Assembly: GCA_014843695.1 (NCBI GenBank)
Contig: CM026403.1
Location: 10,595,611-10,659,610, forward strand
Source: Archivesica marissinica
Lineage: Eukaryota > Mollusca > Bivalvia > Venerida > Vesicomyidae
DNA length: 64,000 bases
Reading direction: 5' to 3'
The first letter of the stretch is position 1; every line of letters begins with the position of its first letter. The notes under the pieces were generated by a model. That model was given only the letters and a program-made list of their open reading frames with translations. It ran no database searches and was not told the origin of the DNA. Of the stretch, positions 44,101-58,300 are shown one piece after another. The translations under genes and the position numbers were made by a program.

Positions 44101-47100
44101 GTTCCAAGCTTCCATTGGTGTGCGCATAGAAATACAGACATGGGCTGGAATCCAGAAATGGCCAGGTTAATCTATTTACGCATGCAGTTGAAATTCTGCA
44201 ACAATAATTGGTTTCCATGTGATTCGCGGATGTTCCATCATCATCAGCCTCCGTCCGTCTTATGAGACGATGGATTGCGCTCTTGTTGAGGAACATCTTC
44301 TGCGGTGACTGAGTAGGCCTATTCTTGAGTGGCAGTCTCTGTTGCAGTCATCGCAGGTGAAGATCGAGTCATCCAGTTTGGTTGATGCCTTTCGCTTCTG
44401 TCATTTCTGCTCACGAAGCCGAGTTCGCTCAGCCTCGGCTCGTCTGACCCCAGCTTTCACAACGTGTCTCCATGATGACCGGTTTGATGCTGATCCTCCC
44501 AAGACTCTATGTAGATTTGCGCTGAATGCATGCCCCTCTTACAAGCGTCCCTGTATCTTAGGTGGGGGCGACCAGTTGGACGTGATCCTTGGTCAAGTTG
44601 ACCGTACAGTAGATCTTTGGGGATGCGTCCTTTGTCCATGCGTCGGACATGACCTAGCCAGCGCAGGCGGCGTTCACTGAGCATTGCATAGATGGTTGTT
44701 GAACTCGCTCTGCTGAGGACCTCTGTATTGGTGACCCTATCTTCCCAAGTGATTCCCAAGATCTTGCGAAGGCACCTCATATGGTATGAGTTCAGCTTTG
44801 TCTCTTGTCTGGCATATGTCGTCCATGACTCGCTGCCGTAGAGGAGCGTGCTGAGTATTCCATCAGGGATGTGGTATATACTACATGTATTATGCTGGAC
44901 AGGGTTTCATGTTATTATCAACATGTTTGCATTTAATTACTAAAGTATGCACTTTATATACAGTCATTCAATACACTATCCGAGTGTGTATTATGCAGAG
45001 TAAATGTTCAATCGTCCTTCTATTAATAAATATTACATGTTACATTTTATGTTGATACAAATAATCAAGAATTCAATCGTATCAGATTGTTTGTCTCAAA
45101 AATTTCAATGTACTCGTTTCAACAATGATATGCTACATATGTTTGTTAATTTCTATTTATAAATATATTATACGTACCAACTGGGCAAGAATTGGCATGA
45201 GCAATGTGGCACTAGCGGTATTGCTCGTCACGTTGGTGGCGCCGGCAACGATCAGGCATATTAGCATATTCATAACCCACATGTCCATTTCTGCAAACAC
45301 TTTCAGCTCGTTACCGACGGACATAGAAAGTCCAGATGCCTGTAGTTTATAGGATATATAATGTATATGCCTCGTACACATGTTGGTAAGCACACCCAAT
45401 GATTAATTATGTTGTTTGTAAAATCGGTGTCTTAGTGGCCTGTGAATTCAATGTCAGTTACTCGTCACCATTGTTGGTTCGACTCACAATGGACTCGTTG
45501 AATTAGTTTAAGTGAGGAACATATCAAGTAGGCATCGGAAGGTCGGTGGTTCCACCAGGGTGCATATCCATGCTTGCGATTCTGCTTGAAGTGAAGGGGC
45601 ACCAGGGTCTTCCTCCACCAATAATAGCTGGAGCATTGCCATAAGTATGCCCTAAGCTATTTGTGCGATGAGAAAGGAAACTTTGTAAAAGCACAATCAA
45701 TATTGACATAGATCAGCGCCAATATTTAGATACAGCGCTTGGGCAGGACATACGTTAGACAGGTTGCGGATGGTGAGGACAGGACACACGTTAGACAGGT
45801 TGCGGATAGTGAAGGCAGGACATACGTTAGACAGGTTGCGGATAGTGAGGACAGGACATACGTTAGACAGGTTGCGGATAGTGAGGGCACGACATACGTT
45901 AGACAGGTTGCGGATAGTGAGGACAGGACATACGTTATACAGGTTGCGGATAGTGAGGGCAGGACATACGTTAGACAGGTTGCGGATAGTGAGGACAGGA
46001 CATACGTTAGACAGGTTGTGGATGGTGAGGGCAGGACATACGTTAGACAGGTTGCGGATGGTGAGGACAGGACATACGTTAGACAGGATGCGGATAGTGA
46101 GGACAGGACATACGTTAGACAGGTTGCGGATAGTGAGGACAGGACATACGTTAGACAGGTTGTGGATGGTGAGGGCAGGACATACGTTAGACAGGTTGCG
46201 GATGGTGAGGACAGGACATACGTTAGACAGGTTGCGGATAGTGAGGACAGGCCATACGTTAGACAGGTTGCGGGTAGTGAGGACAGGACATACGTTAGAC
46301 AGGTTGTGGATGGTGAGGGCAGGACATACGTTAGACAGGTTGCGGATGGTGAGGACAGGCCATACGTTAGACAGGTTGCGGATGGTGAGGGCAGGACATA
46401 CGTTAGACAGGTTGCGGATGGTGAGGGCAGGACATACGTTAGACAGGTTGCGGATGGTGAGGACAGGACATACGTTAGACAGGTTGCGGATGGTGAGGGC
46501 AGGACATACGTTAGACAGGTTGCGGATAGTGAGGGCAGGACATACGTTAGACAGGTTGTGGATAGTGAGGGCAGGACATACGTTAGACAGGTTGCGGATA
46601 GTGAGGACAGGACATACGTTTGACAGGTTGCGGATGGTGAGGACAGGACATACGTTAGACAGGTTGCGGATAGTGAGGACAGGACATACGTTTGACAGGT
46701 TGCGGATAGTGAGGGCAGGACATACGTTAGACAGGTTGTGGATAGTGAGGGCAGGACATACGTTAGACAGGTTGTGGATAGTGAGGGCAGGACATACGTT
46801 AGACAGGTTGTGGATAGTGAGGACAGGACATACGTTTGACAGGTTGCGGATGGTGAGGACAGGACATACGTTTGACAGGTTGCGGATGGTGAGGACAGGA
46901 CATACGTTAGACAGGTTGCGGATAGTGAGGACAGGACATACGTTAGACAGGTTGCGGATGGTGAGGACAGGACATACGTTAGACAGGTTGCGGATGGTGA
47001 GGACAGGACATACGTTAGACAGGTTGCGGATAGTAATGTAGTACAACGGATGCGGTAAAAATAATACATTACTTCACTGGCTTGAGCAATGGCGAATCCC

Positions 47101-50100
47101 CCACCTAGCAACACTATTACACCCCACGGTAGATTGCGTGACACTGAATTCCACTGTAAAATGGGTTTGTAAGATGGATTTTCTGTAAATAATAAAATAT
47201 GACTTGAAATAATACTAATTGCTTCATCCATCTGAGATACATATATTTATAATTATACCAGATTTAACTGGTATCAGGGAGTGCACAGTGGTTACTCACC
47301 GGAATAAGCAGTTTGAAGCTGAATTGCAATTAAATAGTTAATAAATAAAGTTAAAATGTACATGCACGTGTAGTATAGTTCAATCAAACCAAATGAGCTG
47401 GCTTTCTCCTCAATCCTACATGTATGTACAAACTATTTATACTTAGTTTATACAAATTTATTTTAGCTCGATTGCGAAACAAGTTCGTTCAACTTATATT
47501 AATCACTCTCGAGACCTCATGCCTGGTGGAATCCATCGCCATGAAGGAGAGAGAAGAGGCAATGTGGAATTTAAATACCTTGCCTAAGGGCACAATCGTA
47601 ACGGCTCCAGCGGGGCTCGAACTCCGGACCTTACCTGAAGCGAACGCGCATCCACTGCGCTATTACGACTATTTATACTTGACTATGTTTATTCAGAGAA
47701 ATAAATATTGATTAAACTAAGCCAACTTAATGACTGATATCAATTAGGGGTATGTAATCATTCGTGTAAAACACACAGGTGATTAGGGTATGGACCGTGT
47801 TCTAGTGAGCGGTTCTGTTCCAAAATAATGTGATACACCATAAACGTTTAAACTTTATTTATTTTACAACGATTGCGAAGCAAGTTTTAACAACTTATAT
47901 TAATCACTCTCGTTGGCGCGGATGAAAGCGTATGTATGATCATTCGTGTGGGAGGAAACCGGAGTATCCGGAGAAAACCCACCTGTTCGATCTGGCGACC
48001 ACCATAGTAGTCCGAGGATCGAACCCGGGTTGCATTGGTGAAAAGCGAGCGCGCTAACCACTGCGCTAATCGGACAGCCTAAGATTTACCATAGGATTTA
48101 CCATAGGATTTACCATAGGATTGACACTATAACAATTGCAAGAAATACTTTGGCAACAGAATCATTCACCTGCCACTATGAAATATTGTCGCAGATCCCA
48201 AGCGTGTGTGCAAATTCTAGCTGAACAAAACTCAATTGACCTTTCAACAATGTTTCTTTAACTATGCATAGGTTAATGGTCGGTCAAGTTTAAGATTAGT
48301 TTGTATGCACTCGAAGCAATAGCCTTTCGGTTCAAGTTTATTTACATTGCCCTTCTCCGTGCATATTGTGGATTTTGAAAAATAAAAATTAACAGTAAAC
48401 TTAAATCAGTTTGGATCCAGAGTGTTGATGATTGAATGCTTACTGCTTCTGAAGCAAATATATTGAACTTATATCATGATATACGGTGAAACATTGAACA
48501 CACTGTGCATGCGATTTTCAAAGTATGTTCCCAGAGTGCAACTGGTGACCTAGCTATTATCAAAAGAGCCGATCAAAAGGCTATTAAGAGGCCATAGTGT
48601 ATTATACTTATGGTATACTTATATTATACGAATGGGACACTATGGCCTCTTAAAAACCTGCTACAAATGGCGATATACATTTATATGACTTGATTTACAC
48701 AGTCTGGTCACAGCTGAACATCTTCCTCCGTGGCCATACTATTATAATTTAGCTAGTAAACCTCTATCGATTATCGATCAACGTGTAATGCTACATTAGC
48801 ATGGGAACAGGCGTCGATATATTTTACCTGGTCAGTCAAATAAATATATTTTAACACCGATACTATTAATTGGACCGTATTGATTTTCTGATCATGTCAT
48901 TTTGCCAGAAGTTAAAAAGTGAAAAATCGACAGACTGGAACCCAGGCTATTGCTACATCTACATGAATCTACGGAACCTAGAGTCCATCAACTTGAAGAT
49001 AGCAATTGAATACTATCAATTAGTCGCTGCAATATGTCAGACACACGCACGAATGGAACACGCTCGCAGCAATACTTCGTGTATACATGTGAGTCAAAAT
49101 ATAAAGTAAAGTAAAGTATTTGTTTATTTATTATAGTGTCACTCCTATTTAAAGGGCCAGCCATTTCTGACTTATGAGACACCTCTTTTTATGAACATCA
49201 GTACTTTCCGTTTCCTATGCTTATATGCCAGGTGCCAGACTTTTAGGCAATCGGTAACTATTATTTAACTAGCTGGCGGCTCACCAACCGGCCATATCAG
49301 AACGAACCCCTGACGAGATTCGAACCTTCGACTCCCCGCTTCGTAGGCGGACGCCTTAACCACTAGGCCATGGAGACGATATATATTACAGTTAGATGCT
49401 ATATTCAACGATGTAGCATAAGTGTGGTGCCTCCGTTGTCGAGTTGTCGCTGAGTTCAAATCATGTGACCATCATCGCTGTTGGTTCTGTGCTTGCAATA
49501 CTGTTCGGAGGGTCATCCGGGGTCGGTCATCCTCCACCAATAATAGCTGGAGAGTCGCCATGTGATCTAAGCTGCTGGTGCGACATTAAACGCCAAAACC
49601 AAACCAAACAAAAACGCATAATTCTGCTACACCAACATATAGGCTTGATTACCTTTGTCATTAGTAAGATAGAACACCTTTGGAACTTCTGATGGTAGGA
49701 GAAACAGAAGAACACTGAGTAGCATGCACGGTGTGGAATCTGATACGTAACTGAAAACAAAGATCACTGAGTAACATGCACGGTGTGGAATCTGATACGT
49801 AACTGAAAACAAAGATCACTGAGTAGCATGCACGGTGTGGAATCGGATACGTAGCAGAAAACAAAGAACACTGATTAACATGCACGGTGTGGAATCGGAT
49901 ACGTAGCAGAAAACAAAGAACACTGATTAACATGCACGGTGTGGAATCTGATACGTAGCTGAAAACAAAGATCACCGAGTAACATGCACGGTGTGGAATC
50001 TGATACGTAACTGAAAACCAAGAACATCGAGTAACATGCACGGTGTAGAATCTGATACGTAACTGAAAACAAAGAACACTGATTAACATGCACGGTGTTG

Positions 50101-53100
50101 AATCTGATACGTAACTGAAAACAAAGAACACTGATTAACATGCACGGTGTGGAATCGGATACGTAGCTGAAAACAAAGAACACTGATTAACATGCACGGT
50201 GTGGGATCTGATACGTAACTGAAAACCAAGAACATCGAGTAACATGCACGGTGTGGAATCTGATACGTAACTGAAAACAAAGAACACCGAGTAAAATGCA
50301 TGGTGCGGAATATGATACGTAACCGAACTGAAAACAAATATAAAAGAGTAGCATGCACGGTGTGGAATCTGATACGTAACTGAAAACAAAGAACACTCAG
50401 TACATATACATGGGTATCATCTAATACGTAACTGATAGCAGCGAATAACTAGTAACATACACGGTGTAGAATCTGATAGAAGTAGAGCAGAAACCAAACT
50501 ACGCAGGAATGAATTAGCCTAGTGAATTCTGATCATCATAATGTAACAATCTGAATGCCATGATGAACTGTTTCTCTCCTTAACATGTAGAGCGTCTAGC
50601 GCACTCTGGTTAGTGAATAGAGCAGCCTTGCATACCGTGAGTGTCACGTCAGTCGCTACGTCATACTAGCCTAGTCAAAATAAGATTATATAGGTCAAGT
50701 ACATTACACATTTTAAAAGGTCATCTGTGACATATCGAGAGTGTAGTTTACGTTTATTTATTGTCGCTACCGGTTGCCCATATGAGTGATGCCTCTTGAA
50801 GAGATTAGTCATTTTAGATGTTGGAGGATAGTGCAATGATTGGTATTTTTGATATATGCGCATTAGGTGCTTACTTTATTTCTCTAGTTTTTATTAGTCA
50901 TACTCTTATGGCAGTTGCACTTCAGCGGCAAGCTGACGCTGTGACATATCGAGAGTGTGTTTTACGTTTATTTATCGTCGCTACCGGTTGCCCATATGGG
51001 CGATGCCGCCTGAAGAGATTAGTCATTTTAGATGTTGGAGGATAGTGCAATGATACAGACAGATACCCATTTCAGAGTCTCCTCTGGTTATTTTACGTGC
51101 TCGGTGAAAAGCACCGACACGAGACCTCGGTTTAAAGTCCCAGCTGAAAGACTGTTAATTTGATTAGGGTCAGACGGGGGATAGACCCTGCGACCCCTGG
51201 ATTACCAGTCCAGCGTGTTACCACTGGACTACAGATCCGTCTGTTTGACATAACGAGCATGATATACTTCCCATATATACAGAATGAACCAAAATATAAA
51301 TTTGATATAACGAAATATTTGACTTTTAACGAAATTTGATATAAAGCAGCGAGTTATATTGAATCGTGTTGTACGTGTATGCTTGTACTTACCCTGGCTT
51401 GAGACCCTCAGCAGATCCCCAACCAGACATGTTAGGTGGCGCTCGGAATAACCACAGGATGACCAATGCTACGAATACGCCTAACACTTCAATTTCACAA
51501 AAACTGAAAGAAATCATGGTTTAACAATACTTTATGAACCATTACGAACATGCATAACACGTGTATTATATTAATTATGGTCTTTTATTTAATGAGTGTA
51601 TTTATGTGTGTAGGTCAATCTTCCATAAGGCCCTCAAATCATGTTTAAAACAATGTGATGACGTCATACTTGCAGTCCATTATTATTAATATTGGACTGC
51701 TGTCAAAAGTCCAGAGTATTATATTAAATTCTACGTGTACATGTACGAAATTAACAATTTTAATTAGTAGGATCTTGTTATATAAGTGTGTGTGTGTTTA
51801 AGTAAAATTTAAACCTCAAACGGATCCAATATGTAAAATATTGGTACTGTCTTCGGCGCAATGTGCCTCATACAGTCCAACATTTTACATATTGGATCGT
51901 TTTCGGTTTACGTAAACGATTACTTTCCAGACGACATTTCCCTTGATAATATGGCAGTCCACATCTAAAATGTACGTATTTCTCTTCTTAGTAATTCACC
52001 GTATTATCTCCCCTTTTCACACAATGACAAATAATGCACGCATTTATTTTTAAGATAAGAATGCTTTTAACAACATTAGAGGGAAACAGAAAATACATAC
52101 GACAATGAACCCAGTGCTTTGACACGTTGTTGGATAGAAGCATTTATTGACGCTTTGCGATCCGGGTCCATTTTCTTGCAGCAGCTTTTTAAAAGATATA
52201 ATAAAATTGTATAACATTATATTATAGATATAATATATTATATAAATCCGAATATAGTTATGTCCTTGTGCAATGTATGAGAGGTATTACATTATATCTG
52301 TAAGGGAGACAACCTAAATGTTTTAATTCATCATGAACACGCGTTTATTACAATACCATACCATCTGATTTCAGTCTAAGTTAAATTGATATTAGTTCGT
52401 AAATGTTTTAATAATAAACATTATACAATACGAATATTTCAAGATACTAGAACAATGTGCATATTCCTGTCCAGGACCGAGGTGTCTATACTCATATAGC
52501 TCCGGAATGATTCGGTGTGACTCCGGAATGAGTCGGTGTGCCTCGGGAATGATTCGGCGTGATTCTGGAATGATTCGGTATGACTCCGGAATTATTCGGC
52601 GTGACTCCGAAATTATTCGGCGTGACTCCGAAATAATTCGGCGTGATTCCGGAATAATTTGGCGTGATTCCGGAATGATTCGGTATGACTCCGGAATGAT
52701 CCGATGTGATATCGGAATTATTCGGCGTAATCACTGAACACATAAACACGTATGCTATTTTGTCTTGTCACAAGGAATATATCATTGCATTGCACACGCG
52801 AAATTAATATGCACTTTAATGAGAAATATTGGTGAGTTACTGCTCCCTGAATACACAACCCATTTGCTAATTATGTATTTGTAATTTGTCTGTAATTGTT
52901 GCATTCAGGTATATACAGCAATAAAATATTATCCAAAAGAATTCATAACAGTAGATAGGTCCTCTTATTTGGTTTTCTCTGGTTTCGCCGTAGCTTCCTT
53001 TGCACCACATGGTAGCATTTTCAATCCGTATTCGTATCTTATAATTATGAAATTATTAAATAAAGAAGTAATATTTGTCTTTAGTTAGGTCTATATATTG

Positions 53101-55319
53101 GCGAATACAAATTTGGAGTTCTGGCGCGTAGGAATTAACAACGCAGACCACAGGCCTACGTTATGAATTCCTGCGCTCAGAACCACAAACAATGTGTAAT
53201 TCGACCATAAATAACGCAAATATAAAATATTAATTCGATTCTAACATGACTAAATTTTCTAAAATGTTCAAAAATAGCTGGAGCTAGTAATGCGTAAATG
53301 ACGTCACAAAACCGCAAACATTCTAGTAAATTCAAACACGTTTGACATCACGCGCTAAACATTGTTGTATTGCATCACACACTAATAAACCATACTGTGT
53401 ATTTAATTGGAACGTAACTGTAAACAAATGTTATCAACTAATTAACATGGTATGGTTAGGAACAACTGTAAACTCAACGGATTCCAACTCAAGGACCAAT
53501 ATACATTTCGGGATAAATCGGACTTTATCTGCAAAGGGAGGTAATAATAAACCGGCGATGTCGCTCATTGCATGTTCATTGATAGTCTGGGTGCCAGTCT
53601 GTCGATTTTTCACTTTTTAACTTCTGGCAAAATGACATGATTAGAAACTCAATACGGCCCAATTAATAGTCTCGGTGTTAAAATATATTTATTTCACTGA
53701 CCAGGCAAAATATATCGACGCCTGTTACCAAGCTAATTCATTGAGACCCAGTGTAACAAACCAGAATACAGATAAAGAGAATAGTCCATATATAAAGAGA
53801 ATAGTCCATAGATAAAGAGAATAGATAAAGAGAATAGTCCATAGATAAAGAGAATAGTCCATAGATAAAGAGAATAGTCCATAGATAAAGAGAATAGTCA
53901 TTACCCGCAGCGTATGAATAAGAGCACCATCCAAAGCCAAGCGAACACAGCTGTTATTACCGACAATGGGAATGCAAATCCCATCCACTTAGCAAACGAA
54001 ATATCTGACTCTGATTGGGTATACTGGTTGTATAATCTGAAAAACAGTAATTTTAAATGTTCCAATATGCTATAAAAAGTATAAGTAAAGAGTTTGTTTA
54101 TTATAGTGTCACCCATTTTTAAAGGGTCAGCCAGTTCTGACTTATGTAGTTTAAACATATTTTATTCAGTTTATTCAATATATATATGGTATATAAATAC
54201 AATAAGATATCTGAAATGGATTGGAAAACAAGCTGAGAGCTTATGTAAATTCCATTCCATGCTGACTTATAATATATAGGACTTATGTATGTACACCAGT
54301 ACTTCCCGAATCCTATGCTTGTATGCCAGGCGCCAGGCTGGTAGGAAATCGGTAACCATTATTTAACTAGCTATATGTGGCATTCATGATAAAGATCAAC
54401 ATCATTTACAAAATAATAATTCCATCTACTAGACATATATAAATCGTGATAGCGCAGTGGTAGGGCGTTCGCTTCAGATGAGAAAGGCCTGGAGTTCGAG
54501 CCCCGCTCGAGCCGTTGCGAATGTGCTCTTAGGCAAGGCATTTAAATTCCATGTTGCCTCTTCTCTCTCCCTCGTGGCGATGGATTCCATCAGGAATGAG
54601 GTCTCAAGAGTGATCAATATAAGTTATACGAACTTGTTTCGCAATCAAGCTAAAATAAATGTGTATAAGCTAACATATATAGAGGAAACGAGCAAAACAG
54701 CATACAAACAAATATACCGCTATTGTCATACTCAACATGCTATATTTAATAAGACGAGAACAACACGCGTCTTGTATATAGACATAGCTATATGTCCCGG
54801 ATATAATTTTTAAACAATTCAATTTAATTCAATACATCTCATAATTTCCACAATAGACTGCACCATATTAGATTTTATTGTATATACCATATTAGATTAC
54901 ATTGCTGTACATATGATATGGTTAATAACTTGCTTGTCAGCTTGCTGCTTGAAGACTAAATTTGGTGGGGAACCAGTGAGTGTGGCAATCCCTCCGATGT
55001 TGGCACCATAAGCCACGCTGAGAGCAAACGCCTTCGCCATCCGTCTCATCTCCGGCGTTAGTTTGTGCAGTCCCTCGTCAGCCTTCTTTTTAGTATCAAC
55101 ACCATCCGTCGCATCTGTAAAGGTATGTCTAGTGTAACAAGTCCTTGTGATAGGTAATGGTGTTTATGTTGATGTTTGTATGTTTTGTGACCCATCAACA
55201 GTATATATATATATATGTTTGTAGGACAGTAATATAGTGAGAGAGAGAGGGGAGGGGAGAGAGGGGAGAGAGAGGGGAGAGAGAGCGAGAGAGAGGGGAG
55301 AGGAGAGGATAGCGAGATG

Positions 55320-55356
<37 letters not shown>

Positions 55357-58300
55357 AAATAACACTGCATATGTAGCTAGATCTGATAGCTATTGTAACG
55401 TAGCGACTGATGTAGTCATGTATACATTGGCTCTCCGTGATCATTGGCTTAAGTATATTTAACCCACTATATACATTCACAAAACAATACATGCACACGG
55501 AATCAAAGAATAAAGTATATAACATAACATAACATAAAGTTTATTTGCATAAAACATTTACATGTTTATACATCAATCAATATGGTGAAATATAAATTCG
55601 CAAGTATAACTAGCATTAGCAAGGAAGAACTCATTATATACTAGTCATAATCAAATAATGCTGCATGGAATGAAACTTCATAGTAATATATATTACCTTA
55701 TTTTACGTTATTTGTGCTCTAAGTTTGAAAGCATGATATACAAATTTAGCTGTACTGTTAATAACTCTATCGCTGTTAGCATTCATAAGAGATGGAATAA
55801 ATAGGAAATGATTAAAACGGAAGCAGCGCTTACACAGTTTCTCTCCATGATCATTAGTTGGAATATTCCACAAATAACAACTATTACGAACAAAAACTGT
55901 TAGCTAAGTATTACTTTTAGAATGCATCGGGCCTGTAACATGTTAACATCATGTCTCGTGTGTAACCAGTAAACCCGATCATAGATAGTGCGCTATTTCG
56001 TACCACCTAAGAACAAAACGGTCAAATTCCCGTAAATTGAAGATTCGCCAATCAAGTTATCATAGCATTCCGATTGTTGCTTCAAAAGTATTCATAAACC
56101 AATCAGAATTCACTAGGCTAATTATTCCCTGACATAAAAGAGATATTTCTATGCGATACCTACATAATTCGATTAGAGCAGTAGCTGGATCTGGTCATAT
56201 TTCGAAAGGTGACACTTGGTACCCCTCTTGAATAAAATAAAAGCGAATAAAGGCTCTCTTTAAAAAGCAAAACTGCAATTGTTAGTTTTTAAACTTTATG
56301 TGAAGCAAGTTTTAACAACTTATATTAATCACTCTCGTTGGTGCGGATTAAAGCGTATATGTGGTCATTCGTGTGGGAGGAAACCGGAGTACCCGGAGAA
56401 AGCCCACATGTCCGATCTGGCGACTACGGTATCATCGCACATACGTCCCGGTCCGAGGATCGAACCCGGGTTGCATTGGTGAGAAGCGAGCGCGCTAACC
56501 ACTGCGCTAATCGAACTAGTCTCTATTTGAGCCAGGGTGATACAGTGAACAGTGTTGCTACTAGTATCTCAACAATATGCTATTATATTGTATGTGAAGC
56601 ATATATATCAAGATATGTGGGTGGTACAGCGTTGCACCATATCCAGAAGTACAAGCTAATATTGAACTATGAACGTTTTGCTTGCCCATCGATTCAGAAA
56701 CATCGCATTGGAGTTATATTTTAAGAATGAATATATACACTTATTTGTAAAATCATATAATGTTGAATAGATATTGTACAAACATCGATGAAATTGCCGC
56801 AACAATGACATTATTTTGAATTTTGAACATAATAATTATGCTATATTCCTTCATTCAGTAACATACTATCATAGATATTCTTGGTTATTCATTGTAATTC
56901 TTACAATATACATGGAAAAGTCGATATCAGTTAGATATAATGCACCTGAGGGATCTTCCAGAAGTGGTTTTTCGTTGTTTGGTATTGGTGTTTTTCTGTT
57001 GTTACTGTCGATCACTTGAAGTTCAGCGCCATTCTTGTCGCTTAGCGCTGCCTCGATGTCTTTATATGCCTCTGTAAACACAATAACAGATACAGCTCTG
57101 TAATATCTGGCATGTACAAAAAAGCATTTCTAGAATAACTGAACATCACGATAATTATCGCAGACATTTTGCTTTCAGTTATTTTCGCGTTTCTTTGCAG
57201 GGTGTGTTGTGAAAAAAGTGGTCAGTTACATATTGATATGGTCTATATTTGCGTTATAATGAGAAACTATGATGTTTTATTTTTTGGGTAGGTTTATTTG
57301 CCCCCCCCCCTTGTTGATCGGGTGACGTCTCCATAAGCATATTCAATTTAGTCATTTTACTTGGGGGGGGGGGTGTAGTGCAAGATATAGAAGACACACC
57401 AATTCCAGACGCATCCCAGGTTCTTGTACATGCTCGCGGAGACCTCGGTTTATAGTCTCATTTGAAGGACTGCTGATATGTTTATGGTCAGACGGTAGAT
57501 CCTACCTGGGTTCCACGGATTCGCAGTCTAATGTGTTAAGCGCTGGACCATTGACCAGTCTATTACTATGATGTATGCATGCTCGCTCGCCCGCCCGCCC
57601 GCGTGCCCGCCCGCGTGCCCGCCCGCCCGCCCGCCCGCCCTCCCGCCCGAAGGCATTGTAAGTGAAAGGCCAAGGTCGTTCACCATTTGTTTGTTGTCAG
57701 ACCCTAACGTGTACCTTTCACATCCTAATACGATTTGCTTTAATGTTGTGTCAAATTTGATTTCAAATTATAATGGGTGCTCTAGCATTAATACACTTCC
57801 CTACGCTTAATCTCGAAGTGTGAAATCGTGAAGGTAATGCACGACTTCCAAATAAAATCATGAAAATGTCAAGTATGATATAATGAAGTTTCGTACCAAA
57901 CAATTCATAATTCATACGTCCCCACAGTAATAAGGTCAACACCGGGCCTTCCGGTACAGGTGTGTGATTATGTGGCGATGTGACAGAATTCGGTCCTTAC
58001 CTTCAGCTTCTTGTATATTTTTCATGACAGCGTCTATAATAGGCAGCATCATAGATGTGGCTGCTGTGTTGCTGATCCACATTGATAGAAACCACGTGGT
58101 CGCCATTAGTCCCGCCATTAAACTGAAATAGATTTAAGGAATGAATCGCGGGTTAATAGTTTCCATTGGGGTATGAACTACATTGGGCGTGGTTAAAGTG
58201 CGTGGAGCCCTAGGGTATCCACGCTAACCCGCGATTCATTACTTATATTTACATTAATTATTCTTTTCAATGACACAAAGAAGTGTTTTAGTCCAGATTT

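Noticed and set aside
45697..47231. ORFs of 294-501 codons on both strands
   Set aside because: 36-bp array artefacts; only the piece containing [13 protein letters not shown] belongs to a gene (SLC13 exon 9).
55058..55525. 155-codon ORF with SLSLSL
   Set aside because: Opposite strand of a GA microsatellite; overlaps SLC13 exon 4 only at its edge in another frame.
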